From: Gordonibacter sp. 28C
GTDB taxonomy: Bacteria > Actinomycetota > Coriobacteriia > Coriobacteriales > Eggerthellaceae
Reading direction: 5' to 3'
DNA length: 64,000 nt
Assembly: GCF_003339845.1 (NCBI RefSeq)
Contig: NZ_PPTR01000007.1
Location: 124,001 to 188,000, forward strand
Shown here: positions 34,326 to 42,776 of the stretch, in pieces
How the letters are laid out: each line of letters begins with the position of its first letter
How positions within the stretch are numbered: position 1 is the stretch's first letter
Made by a program: the position numbers and the translations under genes
The notes under the pieces: generated by a model
What the model saw: only the letters and a program-made list of their open reading frames with translations
Database searches by the model: none
Told to the model about the DNA's origin: nothing

Positions 34326-35506
34326 TCGGAAGCCTCCTTTTCGAAGTCGACGGCGAGCAGCCCGTCTTCGAGCCTCGCCCGACCCACCTCCAGGCCGGCC
34401 AGCACGTTCGGCAAGGGGATGCAGCGGGTGAACCCCCCTATGCGCACCACGAGGTCGGCCCCCGTGCGGAACAGCTCCAAGGCCCCCTTCTGCGCGAGCG
34501 GCAGGAACAGCTCGAGCCTCCAGCCGTCCTCCGTTTTCGCGTAACGCTCGTGCTCGACGAGGGGCGCGGCGTCGAACGCCCCTTCGTCCGGCAGCGCGTC
34601 GGCCAGGCGGCGGACGCCCTCGACGCCGCAGACGTCGGTGCCGTACCAGGGCACGCGCGCCATCGGCACGTCGGCGAACACCTCCTCGAGCTCGCCCACG
34701 CATCGCTGCTGCACGTCGGCCCATTCGGCGAAGAACCCGTGCGCCGCCTCGCTCGGAAGGACGCGGTTCACGACGACGCCGTCCACGCGGTAGCCGAACA
34801 GGTTCAAGTAGAGGTAGTTGCGCTTCGTCTCCTCCACCACCATCTTCTCCGGCAGCGTGACTATGCGCACCGTGGTGCGCCCGCCGTCCTTCAACAGCTC
34901 TTGCAGGTCGATGAGGCGCGCGTACAGGCGCTCGACGTCCGACATCGCGCGCCTGTCGGGCAGCTCGACCTTGAGCACCTTCTTAGACAGCGGCGAGAGC
35001 ACCCGCATGGCCGCCTTGCCCAGCGGCAGCCATTTCTCCAAGTACCAACCCAGAAGCTCGGGGAACTTGAGCAGCGCGAGCGTCTCGCCTGTGGGCGCGC
35101 AGTCCACCACGATGGAGTCGTAGTCGCCGCTTTCGGCGAAGTCGAGCAGTTTGAGCAGCGAGAACAAGCCGTCGAAGCCGGGCATCGAAAGCGACGCGTC
35201 GCCTTCGTCCGACGCGTCGTCCCCCGACGACATGCCGTCCATCATGGCCGTCACGCTGCGCACCAGGCCTCCGTACTCCCCCTCCATGATGCGGTCGGCG
35301 TCGAGTTCCACGGCGTCGAGCCTCTCCGCCACCCGGACGACGTCCGCGCCGACGCGCCGGTCGAGCACGTCGCCTATGCTGTGCGCGGCGTCGGTGCTCG
35401 CGAGGATCGTGCGCTCGCCGCCCTCCGCCAACCTCCAGGCGCAGGCTGCAGCGACGCTCGTCTTGCCGACGCCCCCCTTGCCCGTGAACACCCGTATGCG
35501 CGTCAT
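34322..35506 (-). CDS. ArsA-family ATPase 2
   Basis: A 394-residue ArsA/Get3-like ATPase with MTRIRVFTGKGGVGKTSVAA, STDAAHSIGDVLD and VVDCAPTGETLALLKFPE. It also has an HSP20-like end (VVRIGGFTRCIPLPNVLAG ... LEDGLLAVDFEKE). It is a paralog of the ATPase downstream. An acidic insert (DGMSSGDDASDEGDASL) near residues 90-107 distinguishes it. AAAGGAG precedes the ATG. The two proteins could form a heterodimer; the cargo or partner is unknown. Confidence 0.85.
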   Translation of the reverse strand: MTRIRVFTGKGGVGKTSVAAACAWRLAEGGERTILASTDAAHSIGDVLDRRVGADVVRVAERLDAVELDADRIMEGEYGGLVRSVTAMMDGMSSGDDASDEGDASLSMPGFDGLFSLLKLLDFAESGDYDSIVVDCAPTGETLALLKFPELLGWYLEKWLPLGKAAMRVLSPLSKKVLKVELPDRRAMSDVERLYARLIDLQELLKDGGRTTVRIVTLPEKMVVEETKRNYLYLNLFGYRVDGVVVNRVLPSEAAHGFFAEWADVQQRCVGELEEVFADVPMARVPWYGTDVCGVEGVRRLADALPDEGAFDAAPLVEHERYAKTEDGWRLELFLPLAQKGALELFRTGADLVVRIGGFTRCIPLPNVLAGLEVGRARLEDGLLAVDFEKEASE

Positions 35507-35528
35507 CCCTGCTCCTTTACTTCCTTTT

Positions 35529-35555
35529 CCGAATTATTCTTTTACCGAACTATTT
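35529..35555 (-). promoter_or_regulatory. Repeated TTCGG half-sites upstream of ArsA ATPase 2
   Basis: Read on the minus strand, AATAGTTCGG and AATAATTCGG are 16 bp apart about 25 bases before the ATPase start. The same half-site pair occurs before marR (36146-36180), suggesting one regulator acts at both. Confidence 0.5.
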
Positions 35556-35624
35556 GTGCGAAGAATGCGGCCCTGCGGCCGCGTTCCGGCAACGCCTTTG
35601 CCTTCGGCCTTGCGGCCGCCGTGC

Positions 35625-36131
35625 TCACTCGACGGCGATGCGCCGCATGCCCGCCTTCCGCCCGACCTCCTGCCGCTCGGGCGCCGCCGCGCTCGCAAGC
35701 AGCTTGGGCACCTTGCCCATGATGCCCAGCAACACGCGGCGCTCGTCGGCGTCGAGATCCTCTACCAGACCCTCCACCATGTCGCCGACGTTCTTCACGA
35801 CGTCCGCAAACTGAGTCCTCCCCTGCTCGGTGATGCGAACCTCCACCACGCGCTTATCCTGCTCGCTGCGCCAGCGCTCCACGAGGCCACGGCGCTCCAG
35901 GCGATTCGCGATGCCCGTGGCCGTGTTGAGCGGCACGCCTACGTACTCGGCCAAAGCCGACATCGTGCTCTCGCCCGTGCGATACACGTGCACGAGGGCC
36001 AGCAGCTCGTTTTTCGAGCAGTCCATGAGAGCGCCTTGCCACCGCTCCGCCGCGAGCAGATCCTTCGCGGCGTCGAGGAACTCCCAGTACATTTCCTCGA
36101 AACCGAAGGCCGGGGCTTCAGGCTTCGCCAT
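35625..36131 (-). CDS. MarR-family regulator
   Basis: A 168-residue winged-helix MarR protein (ELLALVHVYRTGESTMSALA, YVGVPLNTATGIANRLERRG, WRSEQDKRVVEVRITEQGR). GAAAGGAAG precedes the ATG. It leads the unit with the ArsA ATPases. A 15-residue basic tail ending KAGMRRIAVE follows the normal MarR fold and resembles the tail of the 80-residue protein of the unit. Autoregulation is likely from the half-sites overlapping its promoter. Confidence 0.87.
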   Translation of the reverse strand: MAKPEAPAFGFEEMYWEFLDAAKDLLAAERWQGALMDCSKNELLALVHVYRTGESTMSALAEYVGVPLNTATGIANRLERRGLVERWRSEQDKRVVEVRITEQGRTQFADVVKNVGDMVEGLVEDLDADERRVLLGIMGKVPKLLASAAAPERQEVGRKAGMRRIAVE

Positions 36132-36145
36132 CAATTACTTCCTTT

Positions 36146-36188
36146 CTCGAACTATTTTAATTCTGACACCGAATTAATTATTTGTCAA
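36146..36188 (-). promoter_or_regulatory. marR promoter with overlapping half-sites
   Basis: TTGACA (36188-36183) is a perfect -35 box, with CAGAAT (36165-36160) 17 bp downstream as -10. AATTAATTCGG lies in the spacer and AATAGTTCG just after the -10 box, matching the pair before ArsA ATPase 2. Confidence 0.6.
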
Positions 36189-36655
36189 GGAGTCGGCTGA
36201 TCTTATCCTGTGGCCCACCTGGAAATAGCCGGTCGGCACCCAAATAATGGCAAATAGCGAAACGGGCGTATCGTTTCACCGACTCGCCGCGCAGTGCCGA
36301 GTGCCGCACCCTGCTCCCGCCCCGGGTTGCACCCGCCCGGTAGCGTCGATAAAACGTCGAATCGTGGCCGTTTTTCGAAGATATTCGTCGCCGTTTGGCT
36401 CCGTTTCAGCGCGAGCCTTTTTCAGAGGCCTTCCGATCTGGGCAAACGTGAGAGACGCGTTCATGCGACGCACCTCGAGCCGGTCCGAGTTTGTCGCGAC
36501 GACGAATATCGGGAGAAAACGGCCAAAACTTGGCGCTTCTCCGACGCGGCCTAGTAGCGCGGCGACGGGCGGGCGCGAACCGATCGCCCGCGTCCGGGAC
36601 GACCATTGACAAGATGCCGGGGAACGGCGAGGATCGTCCGACAGGCGAGGCGATC
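36189..36655. other. Gene-free stretch between marR promoter and ispH
   Basis: About 465 bp with no convincing gene, terminator or repeat. Composition is mixed, less GC-rich than the neighbouring genes. Confidence 0.45.
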
Positions 36656-37495
36656 CTACAGCGCCTCCAGCAGGGACGTCACGGCGTCGATCTGCTCTTC
36701 GGGAGTCGAGGCGCCGGCGGTGACGCCCACCGTCTCGCAGCCTTCGAACCAGGCGGGGTCGATCTCGCCGGGGGCCTCCACGTGATGCGTGCGCGGGCAG
36801 GCGGCGGCACAGATGTCCGCGAGGCGCGTCGTGTTCGACGAGTTGCGCCCGCCGATGACCACGATGGCGTCCACCTCGTCGGCGAGCGCGGCGGCGGCCT
36901 CTTGGCGCTGGCGCGTAGCGAAGCAGACGGTGTTCTTCACCAGCGGCTCCACGCCGCGCTCTTCGAGCGCGGCCACGACGGCGTCCAAGGCCTCGGCCGT
37001 CTGCGTCGTCTGGACGACGACGCCCACAGGGCCGTCCAACGCGCCCGGCAGATCGTCCGGGCCGGCCGCCACGCTCACCGGGGCTCCGGCCTCGCGCGCG
37101 TACGCCACCAACCCCTCCACCTCGGGGTGGCCGGCCTCCCCCACCACGACCACATGGCGGCCCTGCTCGGCGAGCTGGGCCGCCGCCTTCTGCGCCCGGG
37201 CCACGTGCGGGCACGTGGCGTCCACGAGCGGCAGGTTGCGGACCTGCGCCGTGCGCTTGACCTCGGGCGTCACGCCGTGGCTGCGGATGATCACCGTGTC
37301 GCCGTCCCGCACGTCGTCGGCGCCGTCGACGGCGCGCACGCCGCGCTCCTCCAGCTGGCATACGACCTGCGGGTTGTGGATGAGCGGCCCCAGCGTGTAG
37401 GCGCGGCCGCCGTCCTCGACGGCCTTGAGCGCCAGGTCGAGCGCCCGCTGCACGCCGTAGCAGGCGCCGGCGTAAGCGGCGCGAACCACCTTCAC
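36656..37495 (-). CDS. ispH: 4-hydroxy-3-methylbut-2-enyl diphosphate reductase
   Basis: A 279-residue Fe-S enzyme, last step of the MEP pathway, making IPP and DMAPP. The three cluster cysteines are visible in YAGACYGVQRAL, VDATCPHVARAQ and KNTVCFATRQRQ. LGPLIHNPQVV and IIRSHGV are also typical. The GTG start overlaps the plsC stop by 4 bp. It ends the tyrA-aroA-cmk-plsC-ispH run, a common actinobacterial/clostridial order. Confidence 0.96.
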   Translation of the reverse strand: MKVVRAAYAGACYGVQRALDLALKAVEDGGRAYTLGPLIHNPQVVCQLEERGVRAVDGADDVRDGDTVIIRSHGVTPEVKRTAQVRNLPLVDATCPHVARAQKAAAQLAEQGRHVVVVGEAGHPEVEGLVAYAREAGAPVSVAAGPDDLPGALDGPVGVVVQTTQTAEALDAVVAALEERGVEPLVKNTVCFATRQRQEAAAALADEVDAIVVIGGRNSSNTTRLADICAAACPRTHHVEAPGEIDPAWFEGCETVGVTAGASTPEEQIDAVTSLLEAL

Positions 37496-38379
37496 GAGGC
37501 TTCCTTCCCAGATGCGTCGTCATCCTGGGCGGAGGCGCGCGACGCCGCCGCTTTCGCGTCGATGCCGGCCACGACCTCCTCGGTCGTATGCTCGGGCACG
37601 GGATGCTTCGCGAACACGTCCGTGAAGTCGCGTCCCTCGGGGAACAGCGCGCGCATGTCCACCTGGTCGCGCGGCACGCGCTGGGACAGGGCGAAGCACT
37701 CGCGCATGGCGTACCACGTGCAGCCGTCCAGACGGTCGTCCTTCGGCAGGAAGTCGAAGTCGGAGAGCAGGATGGGGTTGCCGTACTCGATGGTGATCTT
37801 CGGGAAGCGGAAGCGCTGGCCCTTCTGCTTCACCAGCTCGGCGTTGCGCACGGTCATGGGCAGGATGGGGGCCTTCCCCATCTTCGCCACGAACGCGGCG
37901 CCGGAGTGTATCTCGGGCGTCTTCGTGCCCTTGCCGCGCCGCGTGCCCTCGGGAAGGATGCCCACGATCTCGTCGTTCTTCAGCATGCGCGCGGCGCGCT
38001 TGATGGACGTGCGGTCGGCCGCGTCGCGCTTGACGGGGAACGCGCCCACGCGCGAGAGGATCTGGCCCACCAGGCCGTGCGCGTTGTCGAACAGGCTCTC
38101 GCGGCCCATGAAGCGCAGCCACTGCTTCGGACGCGTGACCAGGTACATGAACGCCACGTCGAGAAACGACGTGTGGTTAGCCACCACCACCACGCCGCTT
38201 TTGCGGTAGAACCCGCGGATGCTCTGGCGGTTGTCGACGCGGTAGCGGAAGCAGATCTTGAACACGAACGCGAGGAAGCCCCAGATGAGGTTGCCGGCCC
38301 AGTGGGGCACCTGCTTCTCGTCGGACACCCCGCCCAGCGGCATGTCCCACATCTTCTCGTAGGGGAGGAACAGGCTCAT
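37492..38379 (-). CDS. plsC: 1-acyl-sn-glycerol-3-phosphate acyltransferase
   Basis: A 295-residue membrane-associated acyltransferase that makes phosphatidic acid. The catalytic NHTSFLD motif (VVVANHTSFLDVAFMYL), the FPVKRDAADR block and the substrate motif ILPEGTRRGKGTK are present. The N-terminus (LIWGFLAFVFKICFRYRV) is a membrane anchor. The C-terminal ~30 residues are Ala/Ser/Asp-rich. It overlaps cmk by 4 bp and ispH by 4 bp. Confidence 0.93.
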   Translation of the reverse strand: MSLFLPYEKMWDMPLGGVSDEKQVPHWAGNLIWGFLAFVFKICFRYRVDNRQSIRGFYRKSGVVVVANHTSFLDVAFMYLVTRPKQWLRFMGRESLFDNAHGLVGQILSRVGAFPVKRDAADRTSIKRAARMLKNDEIVGILPEGTRRGKGTKTPEIHSGAAFVAKMGKAPILPMTVRNAELVKQKGQRFRFPKITIEYGNPILLSDFDFLPKDDRLDGCTWYAMRECFALSQRVPRDQVDMRALFPEGRDFTDVFAKHPVPEHTTEEVVAGIDAKAAASRASAQDDDASGKEAS

Positions 38380-39137
38380 CGGGGCTCGACACCTCCGGCT
38401 GGCGCCGCAGGGGATCCTTCGACTCCGGCCTGCGGCCTCTGCTCAGGATGACAACCCGCGGCCTGCCCTCTTGCTCGTTGAGCAAGGGAGCATATATCGT
38501 CGATGACGTCTTCGATGTAGCGGCCCGTGGAGTCCAGGCGCACGGCGTCGTCGGCGGGCTTGAGGGGCGACGTGGCGCGCGAGGAATCGTAGTCGTCGCG
38601 GCGGCGGATGTCGGCGAGCACCTCGTCGTAGTCGATGGAGCCCACGCTGCGGTCCACGTTCTGCCGCACGCGGCGGTGCGCGCGCTCCTCTGCGGACGCC
38701 GTGAGGAACACCTTCACCGCGGCCTCGGGGAACACCACCGTGCCGATGTCGCGGCCCTCCACCACGTAGTCGCCCGCGCGCCCGATGCGCTGCTGCTGGG
38801 CCACGAGCGCCTCGCGCACGGAGGGCGCGGCCGACACGGGGCTCACCGCGCGGTCGATCTCGGCCGTGCGGATGGCGTCGGTGACGTCCTCGCCGCCTAT
38901 AGACACGCGCTTGGGGGCCGGGTCGCCCGGCTCGTGGCCGAACGCGATGTCGTGGGTGCGGGCCAGCTGCCCGAGGGCCGCGTCGTCGTCCAGCGCCACG
39001 CCGTCTTGCAGCGCGCGCCACGCCACGGCGCGGTACATGGCCCCGGTGTCGAGGCAGGAGAAGCCGAGCTTCTTCGCCACGGCCTTCGCGACCGTGGACT
39101 TGCCGGCCCCGGAGGGGCCGTCTATGGCGATGATCAT
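38376..39137 (-). CDS. cmk: Cytidylate kinase with repeat-derived tail
   Basis: A 253-residue CMP/dCMP kinase: P-loop IAIDGPSGAGKSTVAKAVA, CLDTGAMYRAVAWRAL, and VEGRDIGTVVFPEA. The normal enzyme ends near SLAQRARG. The last ~28 residues (HPEQRPQAGVEGSPAAPAGG...) are encoded by a family A repeat element (38411-38452) that has become part of the reading frame. It is translationally coupled to aroA upstream and plsC downstream (4-bp overlaps each). Confidence 0.95.
   Translation of the reverse strand: MIIAIDGPSGAGKSTVAKAVAKKLGFSCLDTGAMYRAVAWRALQDGVALDDDAALGQLARTHDIAFGHEPGDPAPKRVSIGGEDVTDAIRTAEIDRAVSPVSAAPSVREALVAQQQRIGRAGDYVVEGRDIGTVVFPEAAVKVFLTASAEERAHRRVRQNVDRSVGSIDYDEVLADIRRRDDYDSSRATSPLKPADDAVRLDSTGRYIEDVIDDICSLAQRARGQAAGCHPEQRPQAGVEGSPAAPAGGVEPR
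38411..38452. repeat. REP-like element, family A (copy 2), inside cmk
   Basis: GGGATCCTTCGACTCC at 38411 and CTCAGGATGAC ending at 38452 enclose the palindrome GGCCTGCGGCC. It lies within the 3' end of cmk and encodes the protein's extra tail. Confidence 0.85.
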
Positions 39138-40492
39138 CGAGCCAACCTTTCGATGTCGTTCAGGAAACGGGGATAGCTGATCTTGACGGAGTCGAAGTTC
39201 TCCACGGTGACGGGAACGGCGCCGGTGAGCCCCGCGAGCGCCCACGTCATGGCCAGACGGTGGTCGCCCTTCGAGTCGAACGTCACGCCCTCGGGCACGC
39301 GCAGGCCGGGCTGCCCCTCCACGTAGAGGTCGTTGCCGTCGATGTAGGCCTCCACCCCCATGAGCTCGAGACCCTCGACGACGGCGGCCAGGCGGTCGGT
39401 CTCCTTGACGCGCAGCTCCCCCACCTCGCGGAACACCGTCACGCCGCGGGCGAAGGCCGCCACGAGCGCAAGCACCGGCACCTCGTCGACGATGGTGGCG
39501 ATCTTCTCGGCCGGAACCTCGCAGCCGTGAAGGTTCGGGGTATGGCACGCCGAGATGATGCCGTAGGGCTCCTTGCCCGCCGCGCCCGCGTGGCGCACCG
39601 ACACGTCGGCGCCCATGCGCTCGAGCGTGCGGGTGAAGCCGATGCGGGCCGTGTTCAGGCTCACGTTCTCCACCTGGATGGAACTGCCCGCCTTGAGCAC
39701 CGCGGCGCACACGAGGAACGCCGCCGAGGACGGGTCGCCCGGCACGCGCACCTCGGCCGCCTGGAGCGTGCGGGGGCCGGTGACGCTGGCCGTGCGGTCG
39801 GCGGCCGTGGTGGGCACGCCGAACTCGGGCAGCATGAGCTCGGTGTGGTTGCGCGACGGCGAGGGCTCGTTCAAGGTCGTCGTGCCGCGCGCGTAGACGC
39901 CCGCCAGCAACACGGCGGTCTTGAGCTGGGCCGACGCCATGGGGGCATCGTAGGTTATGGCGCGCAGGTCGCGCGTTCCCACCTCGGTGACGGGCAGCGT
40001 CTCGCGGCCGCCCGGCTCGAAGCGCGCGCCCATCTTCATGAGCGGCGCGGTGATGCGGCGCATGGGGCGGCGCTGCAGCGACTCGTCGCCCGTGATCTCC
40101 ACGGGCACGTCCCACGGCGCGAGCACGCCCATGAGCAGGCGCGCCGTGGTGCCCGAGTTGCCGCAGTCGATCGGGCCGTCCGGCTTCTTCGGGCCGGCCG
40201 CCCCCCAGCCCGTGATGCCGCCGGCCAGGCTGCCGTCGGGCTGCTTCTCCAGAGACACCTGCGCGCCCAGCTTGCCCACGGCCGCGATGGACGAGCGCAC
40301 GTCCTCGGAATCGAGCACGCCCGACACGCGCGAGGTGCCCTCGGCCATGGCCGAGAACAGCACGGCCCGGTGCGAGATGGACTTGTCGCCCGGCACGGTG
40401 GCGGCGCCGTGGAGCGGCGAGGGCAGCGGTTCGATCACCGCGTGGCCGGAGGCGGCAGAAGAGGCGGATGCGGAGGCTGGTTCATGCGACAT
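39134..40492 (-). CDS. aroA: 3-phosphoshikimate 1-carboxyvinyltransferase (EPSP synthase)
   Basis: A 452-residue enzyme of the shikimate pathway. Signatures: VPGDKSISHRAVLFSAM, the DCGNSGTTARLLMGVLA region (here IDCGNSGTTARLLMGV), and the catalytic VKETDRLAAVVEGLELMG. A Ser/Ala-rich 20-residue N-terminal leader precedes the first motif. It overlaps tyrA upstream by 11 bp and cmk downstream by 4 bp. Confidence 0.97.
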   Translation of the reverse strand: MSHEPASASASSAASGHAVIEPLPSPLHGAATVPGDKSISHRAVLFSAMAEGTSRVSGVLDSEDVRSSIAAVGKLGAQVSLEKQPDGSLAGGITGWGAAGPKKPDGPIDCGNSGTTARLLMGVLAPWDVPVEITGDESLQRRPMRRITAPLMKMGARFEPGGRETLPVTEVGTRDLRAITYDAPMASAQLKTAVLLAGVYARGTTTLNEPSPSRNHTELMLPEFGVPTTAADRTASVTGPRTLQAAEVRVPGDPSSAAFLVCAAVLKAGSSIQVENVSLNTARIGFTRTLERMGADVSVRHAGAAGKEPYGIISACHTPNLHGCEVPAEKIATIVDEVPVLALVAAFARGVTVFREVGELRVKETDRLAAVVEGLELMGVEAYIDGNDLYVEGQPGLRVPEGVTFDSKGDHRLAMTWALAGLTGAVPVTVENFDSVKISYPRFLNDIERLAR

Positions 40493-41657
40493 GGGTGTGC
40501 TCCTTGGCCGAAAGCGGACTGAACGATACCGAGAAACCTGCGTTGATGAGCTGGGCGGAAAGCTGGCCGACGTCGCCCTCGTCGGTGAGCACGAGGCTCA
40601 AGACCGCGCTGTCGGCCGTGATGTGGTCGATCTCGATGGACTGGATGTTGCAGCCCACGGAGCTGGCGATGGTGGTGACCTCGGCCACGACGCCGGTGCG
40701 GTCCTCCATGGGGATGCGCACTTCCAGGAGCTTCTCGGTGGAGGGCACCCACGCCGCCGGCAGCGCCCGGCGGGCCTCGGCGGACTCGGCCAGAAGCGCC
40801 GTCATGCGCGCGCGGTCGCCGGCGGCGAGCGCGTCGGCGAACGACCCGATGATGCCCTGCATCTCCGCGAGCCCGGCGGACAGCGCCTCGGCGTTGTCGA
40901 ACGAGATGCCGCACCACAGCTCCGGCGAGCCGGCGGCGATGCGGGTGGAGTCTTTGAAGCCGCCGGCGGCCAGGCGCATGAGCGCCTGCTGGTCGTCGGC
41001 GTGGCGGCACGCCAGCTGCACGAGCGACGAGGCCACGATGTGCGGCACGTGGCTCACCACGGCCACCGCCTCGTCGTGGTCCTCGCGCGGCAGCGCGATG
41101 ACGCGCGCGCCCAGCGACGTGACCAGCTCGTGCAAGCGCGGGAAGTGCTCGGCCGGCGTCGTCGCGTCGGGGCAGAGTATCCAATGCGCGCCCTGGAACA
41201 GGTCGGCGCGCGCGCCGTCGATGCCGTTCTTCTCGGAGCCGGCCATGGGGTGGCCGGGCACGTAGTTCTCGGGATGCGGCAGCACGGCCGCGGCGACGGC
41301 CGCGATGCGCGTTTTCGTGGAGGCGGTGTCCGTGACTATGCCGCCGAAGTCCCAGGCGGCCAGGCGCTCGAAGTACCCCTCCACCACGTCCACGGGCGCG
41401 GCCAGCACCACAAGGTCGCAGTCCTCGCGCACGAAGCGCTCGAAGTCGGGGTCGTCCGGCGTCCACGCGGCGTCCACCCAACCGCGCTCCCGCGCGACGT
41501 CGCGCGTGCGCGCGTCGACGTCCACGCCCGCGACCTCCGCGTCAGGCTGCGCGGCGCGCACGGCCGCGGCGAACGACGCGCCCACCAACCCTAAGCCCAC
41601 GACGGCGATGCGCGTGAAGGCGGGCTGGCCGGAATGTTCGATATGCGATCCTGTCAT
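40482..41657 (-). CDS. tyrA: Prephenate dehydrogenase with ACT domain
   Basis: A 391-residue NAD(P)-dependent enzyme converting prephenate to 4-hydroxyphenylpyruvate for tyrosine synthesis. Rossmann motif IAVVGLGLVGASFAAAVRA, PGHPMAGSEKNGIDGA, SHVPHIVASSLVQLA and AAGGFKDSTRIAAG are typical. A C-terminal ACT domain (about 315-385; IPMEDRTGVVAEVTTIASSV) probably senses tyrosine. I use the ATG at 41657; an earlier in-frame ATG at 41729 is possible. Confidence 0.94.
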   Translation of the reverse strand: MTGSHIEHSGQPAFTRIAVVGLGLVGASFAAAVRAAQPDAEVAGVDVDARTRDVARERGWVDAAWTPDDPDFERFVREDCDLVVLAAPVDVVEGYFERLAAWDFGGIVTDTASTKTRIAAVAAAVLPHPENYVPGHPMAGSEKNGIDGARADLFQGAHWILCPDATTPAEHFPRLHELVTSLGARVIALPREDHDEAVAVVSHVPHIVASSLVQLACRHADDQQALMRLAAGGFKDSTRIAAGSPELWCGISFDNAEALSAGLAEMQGIIGSFADALAAGDRARMTALLAESAEARRALPAAWVPSTEKLLEVRIPMEDRTGVVAEVTTIASSVGCNIQSIEIDHITADSAVLSLVLTDEGDVGQLSAQLINAGFSVSFSPLSAKEHTHVA

Positions 41658-41765
41658 GGGACGATGCTGCCCTTTCGTCGTGTCGTGCGGCGAGGGCGCG
41701 GCCTGCGCCGCGCCTCTCGGCTGCCTCATTCTAGCATTAATGGTAGACCGTTCGGAAGTGGCCCT

Positions 41766-42578
41766 TTACCTGTTCACGGCGCGCTCGAGCGCCCGCACCT
41801 CGGCCGGCTCCAGCTCGCGCCACGCGCCGCGCGGCAGGCCGTCCAGCCCCACGGGACCGAACGTGTCGCGATGCAGCGCCAGCACCGGGTGCCCGATGGC
41901 GGCCAGCATGCGTCTGACCTGGCGCTTCCGTCCTTCGTGCAGACCAACGCGCACGATCGAGCGGTCTGCGGCCCGCGCGGAGCACGCGCGGGCGTACTGC
42001 TGCGAGGCCCCCTTCGGCACCTCCGGAGGCACGTCGAGCGCCGCCAGCGCCGCGCGCGCGGCGTCGCCCTCCAGAAGCTCCACCCGGGCCGGCAGCGTGG
42101 GGCCGTCGTCCAGCTCGATGCCCTCGCGCAGGTGCGCGAGCTGCCCTGGAGAGGGCCGTCCCTCCACGAGCGCCGTGTACACCTTCTCCACGTGGCCGCG
42201 GGGGCGCAAAAGCGCGTGCCCCAATTCGCCGTCCGTGGAGAACAGCAGGAGCCCCGTGGTGTCGCGGTCGAGGCGCCCGATGGGGAACAACCCCGGATGG
42301 TCGGCGGCGGGAACGAGCTCGGCCACCGTGGGCCGACCCTGCGGATCGGACATGGTGGTGACGTAGCCAGCCGGCTTGTGCAGCATGAGCGTGACGGGGC
42401 CGTCCGCCAGGCGCACGACCTTGCCGTCCACGGCCACCTCGTCCACGAGCGGGTCCACCTTGCTTCCCAGCTCCGTGACCACGGTCCCGTTCACGGTGAC
42501 GCGCCCGGCCGTCATGAGGTTCTCCGACCCCCGCCGGCTGGCCGCCCCCGCCCGCGCCAAGAACTTCTGCAGGCGCAT
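41766..42578 (-). CDS. Pseudouridine synthase, RsuA/RluB family
   Basis: A 270-residue enzyme with an N-terminal S4 RNA-binding domain (MRLQKFLARAGAASRRGSEN, GRVTVNGTVVTELGSKVD) and a catalytic domain with FPIGRLDRDTTGLLLFSTDG (catalytic Asp) and VGLHEGRKRQVRRMLAAIGHPV. Adjacent to scpAB, as in many Gram-positives, where it is usually RluB, acting on 23S rRNA. The ribosome binding site is weak; a longer N-terminus is less likely. Confidence 0.92.
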   Translation of the reverse strand: MRLQKFLARAGAASRRGSENLMTAGRVTVNGTVVTELGSKVDPLVDEVAVDGKVVRLADGPVTLMLHKPAGYVTTMSDPQGRPTVAELVPAADHPGLFPIGRLDRDTTGLLLFSTDGELGHALLRPRGHVEKVYTALVEGRPSPGQLAHLREGIELDDGPTLPARVELLEGDAARAALAALDVPPEVPKGASQQYARACSARAADRSIVRVGLHEGRKRQVRRMLAAIGHPVLALHRDTFGPVGLDGLPRGAWRELEPAEVRALERAVNR

Positions 42579-42677
42579 GGGGACGATGCGCTCAGGCTGC
42601 GGCGCTGTTCGGGATGATTCCACTCCCTCCCCCTCCTCTCGGGCATCGACGCTTCCCGCAGAAGCGGCAACCGCGCG

Positions 42678-42776
42678 GCGGCGGAGAGAGGCGAGGGCGG
42701 TGCCCACCAAGCGAGTTCCGCAGCGCAGCGAGGACTGTTTGAGCGACTGGGTGCCGCCCTCGCCTCTCTCCGCCGC
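42678..42776. repeat. 23-bp inverted repeat at the scpB end
   Basis: Arms 42678-42700 and 42754-42776 are perfectly complementary over 23 bases (GCGGCGGAGAGAGGCGAGGG...). The 53-base centre is unstructured. The right arm reaches the scpB stop. It may act as a processing or partial termination signal between scpB and the pseudouridine synthase gene. Confidence 0.7.
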
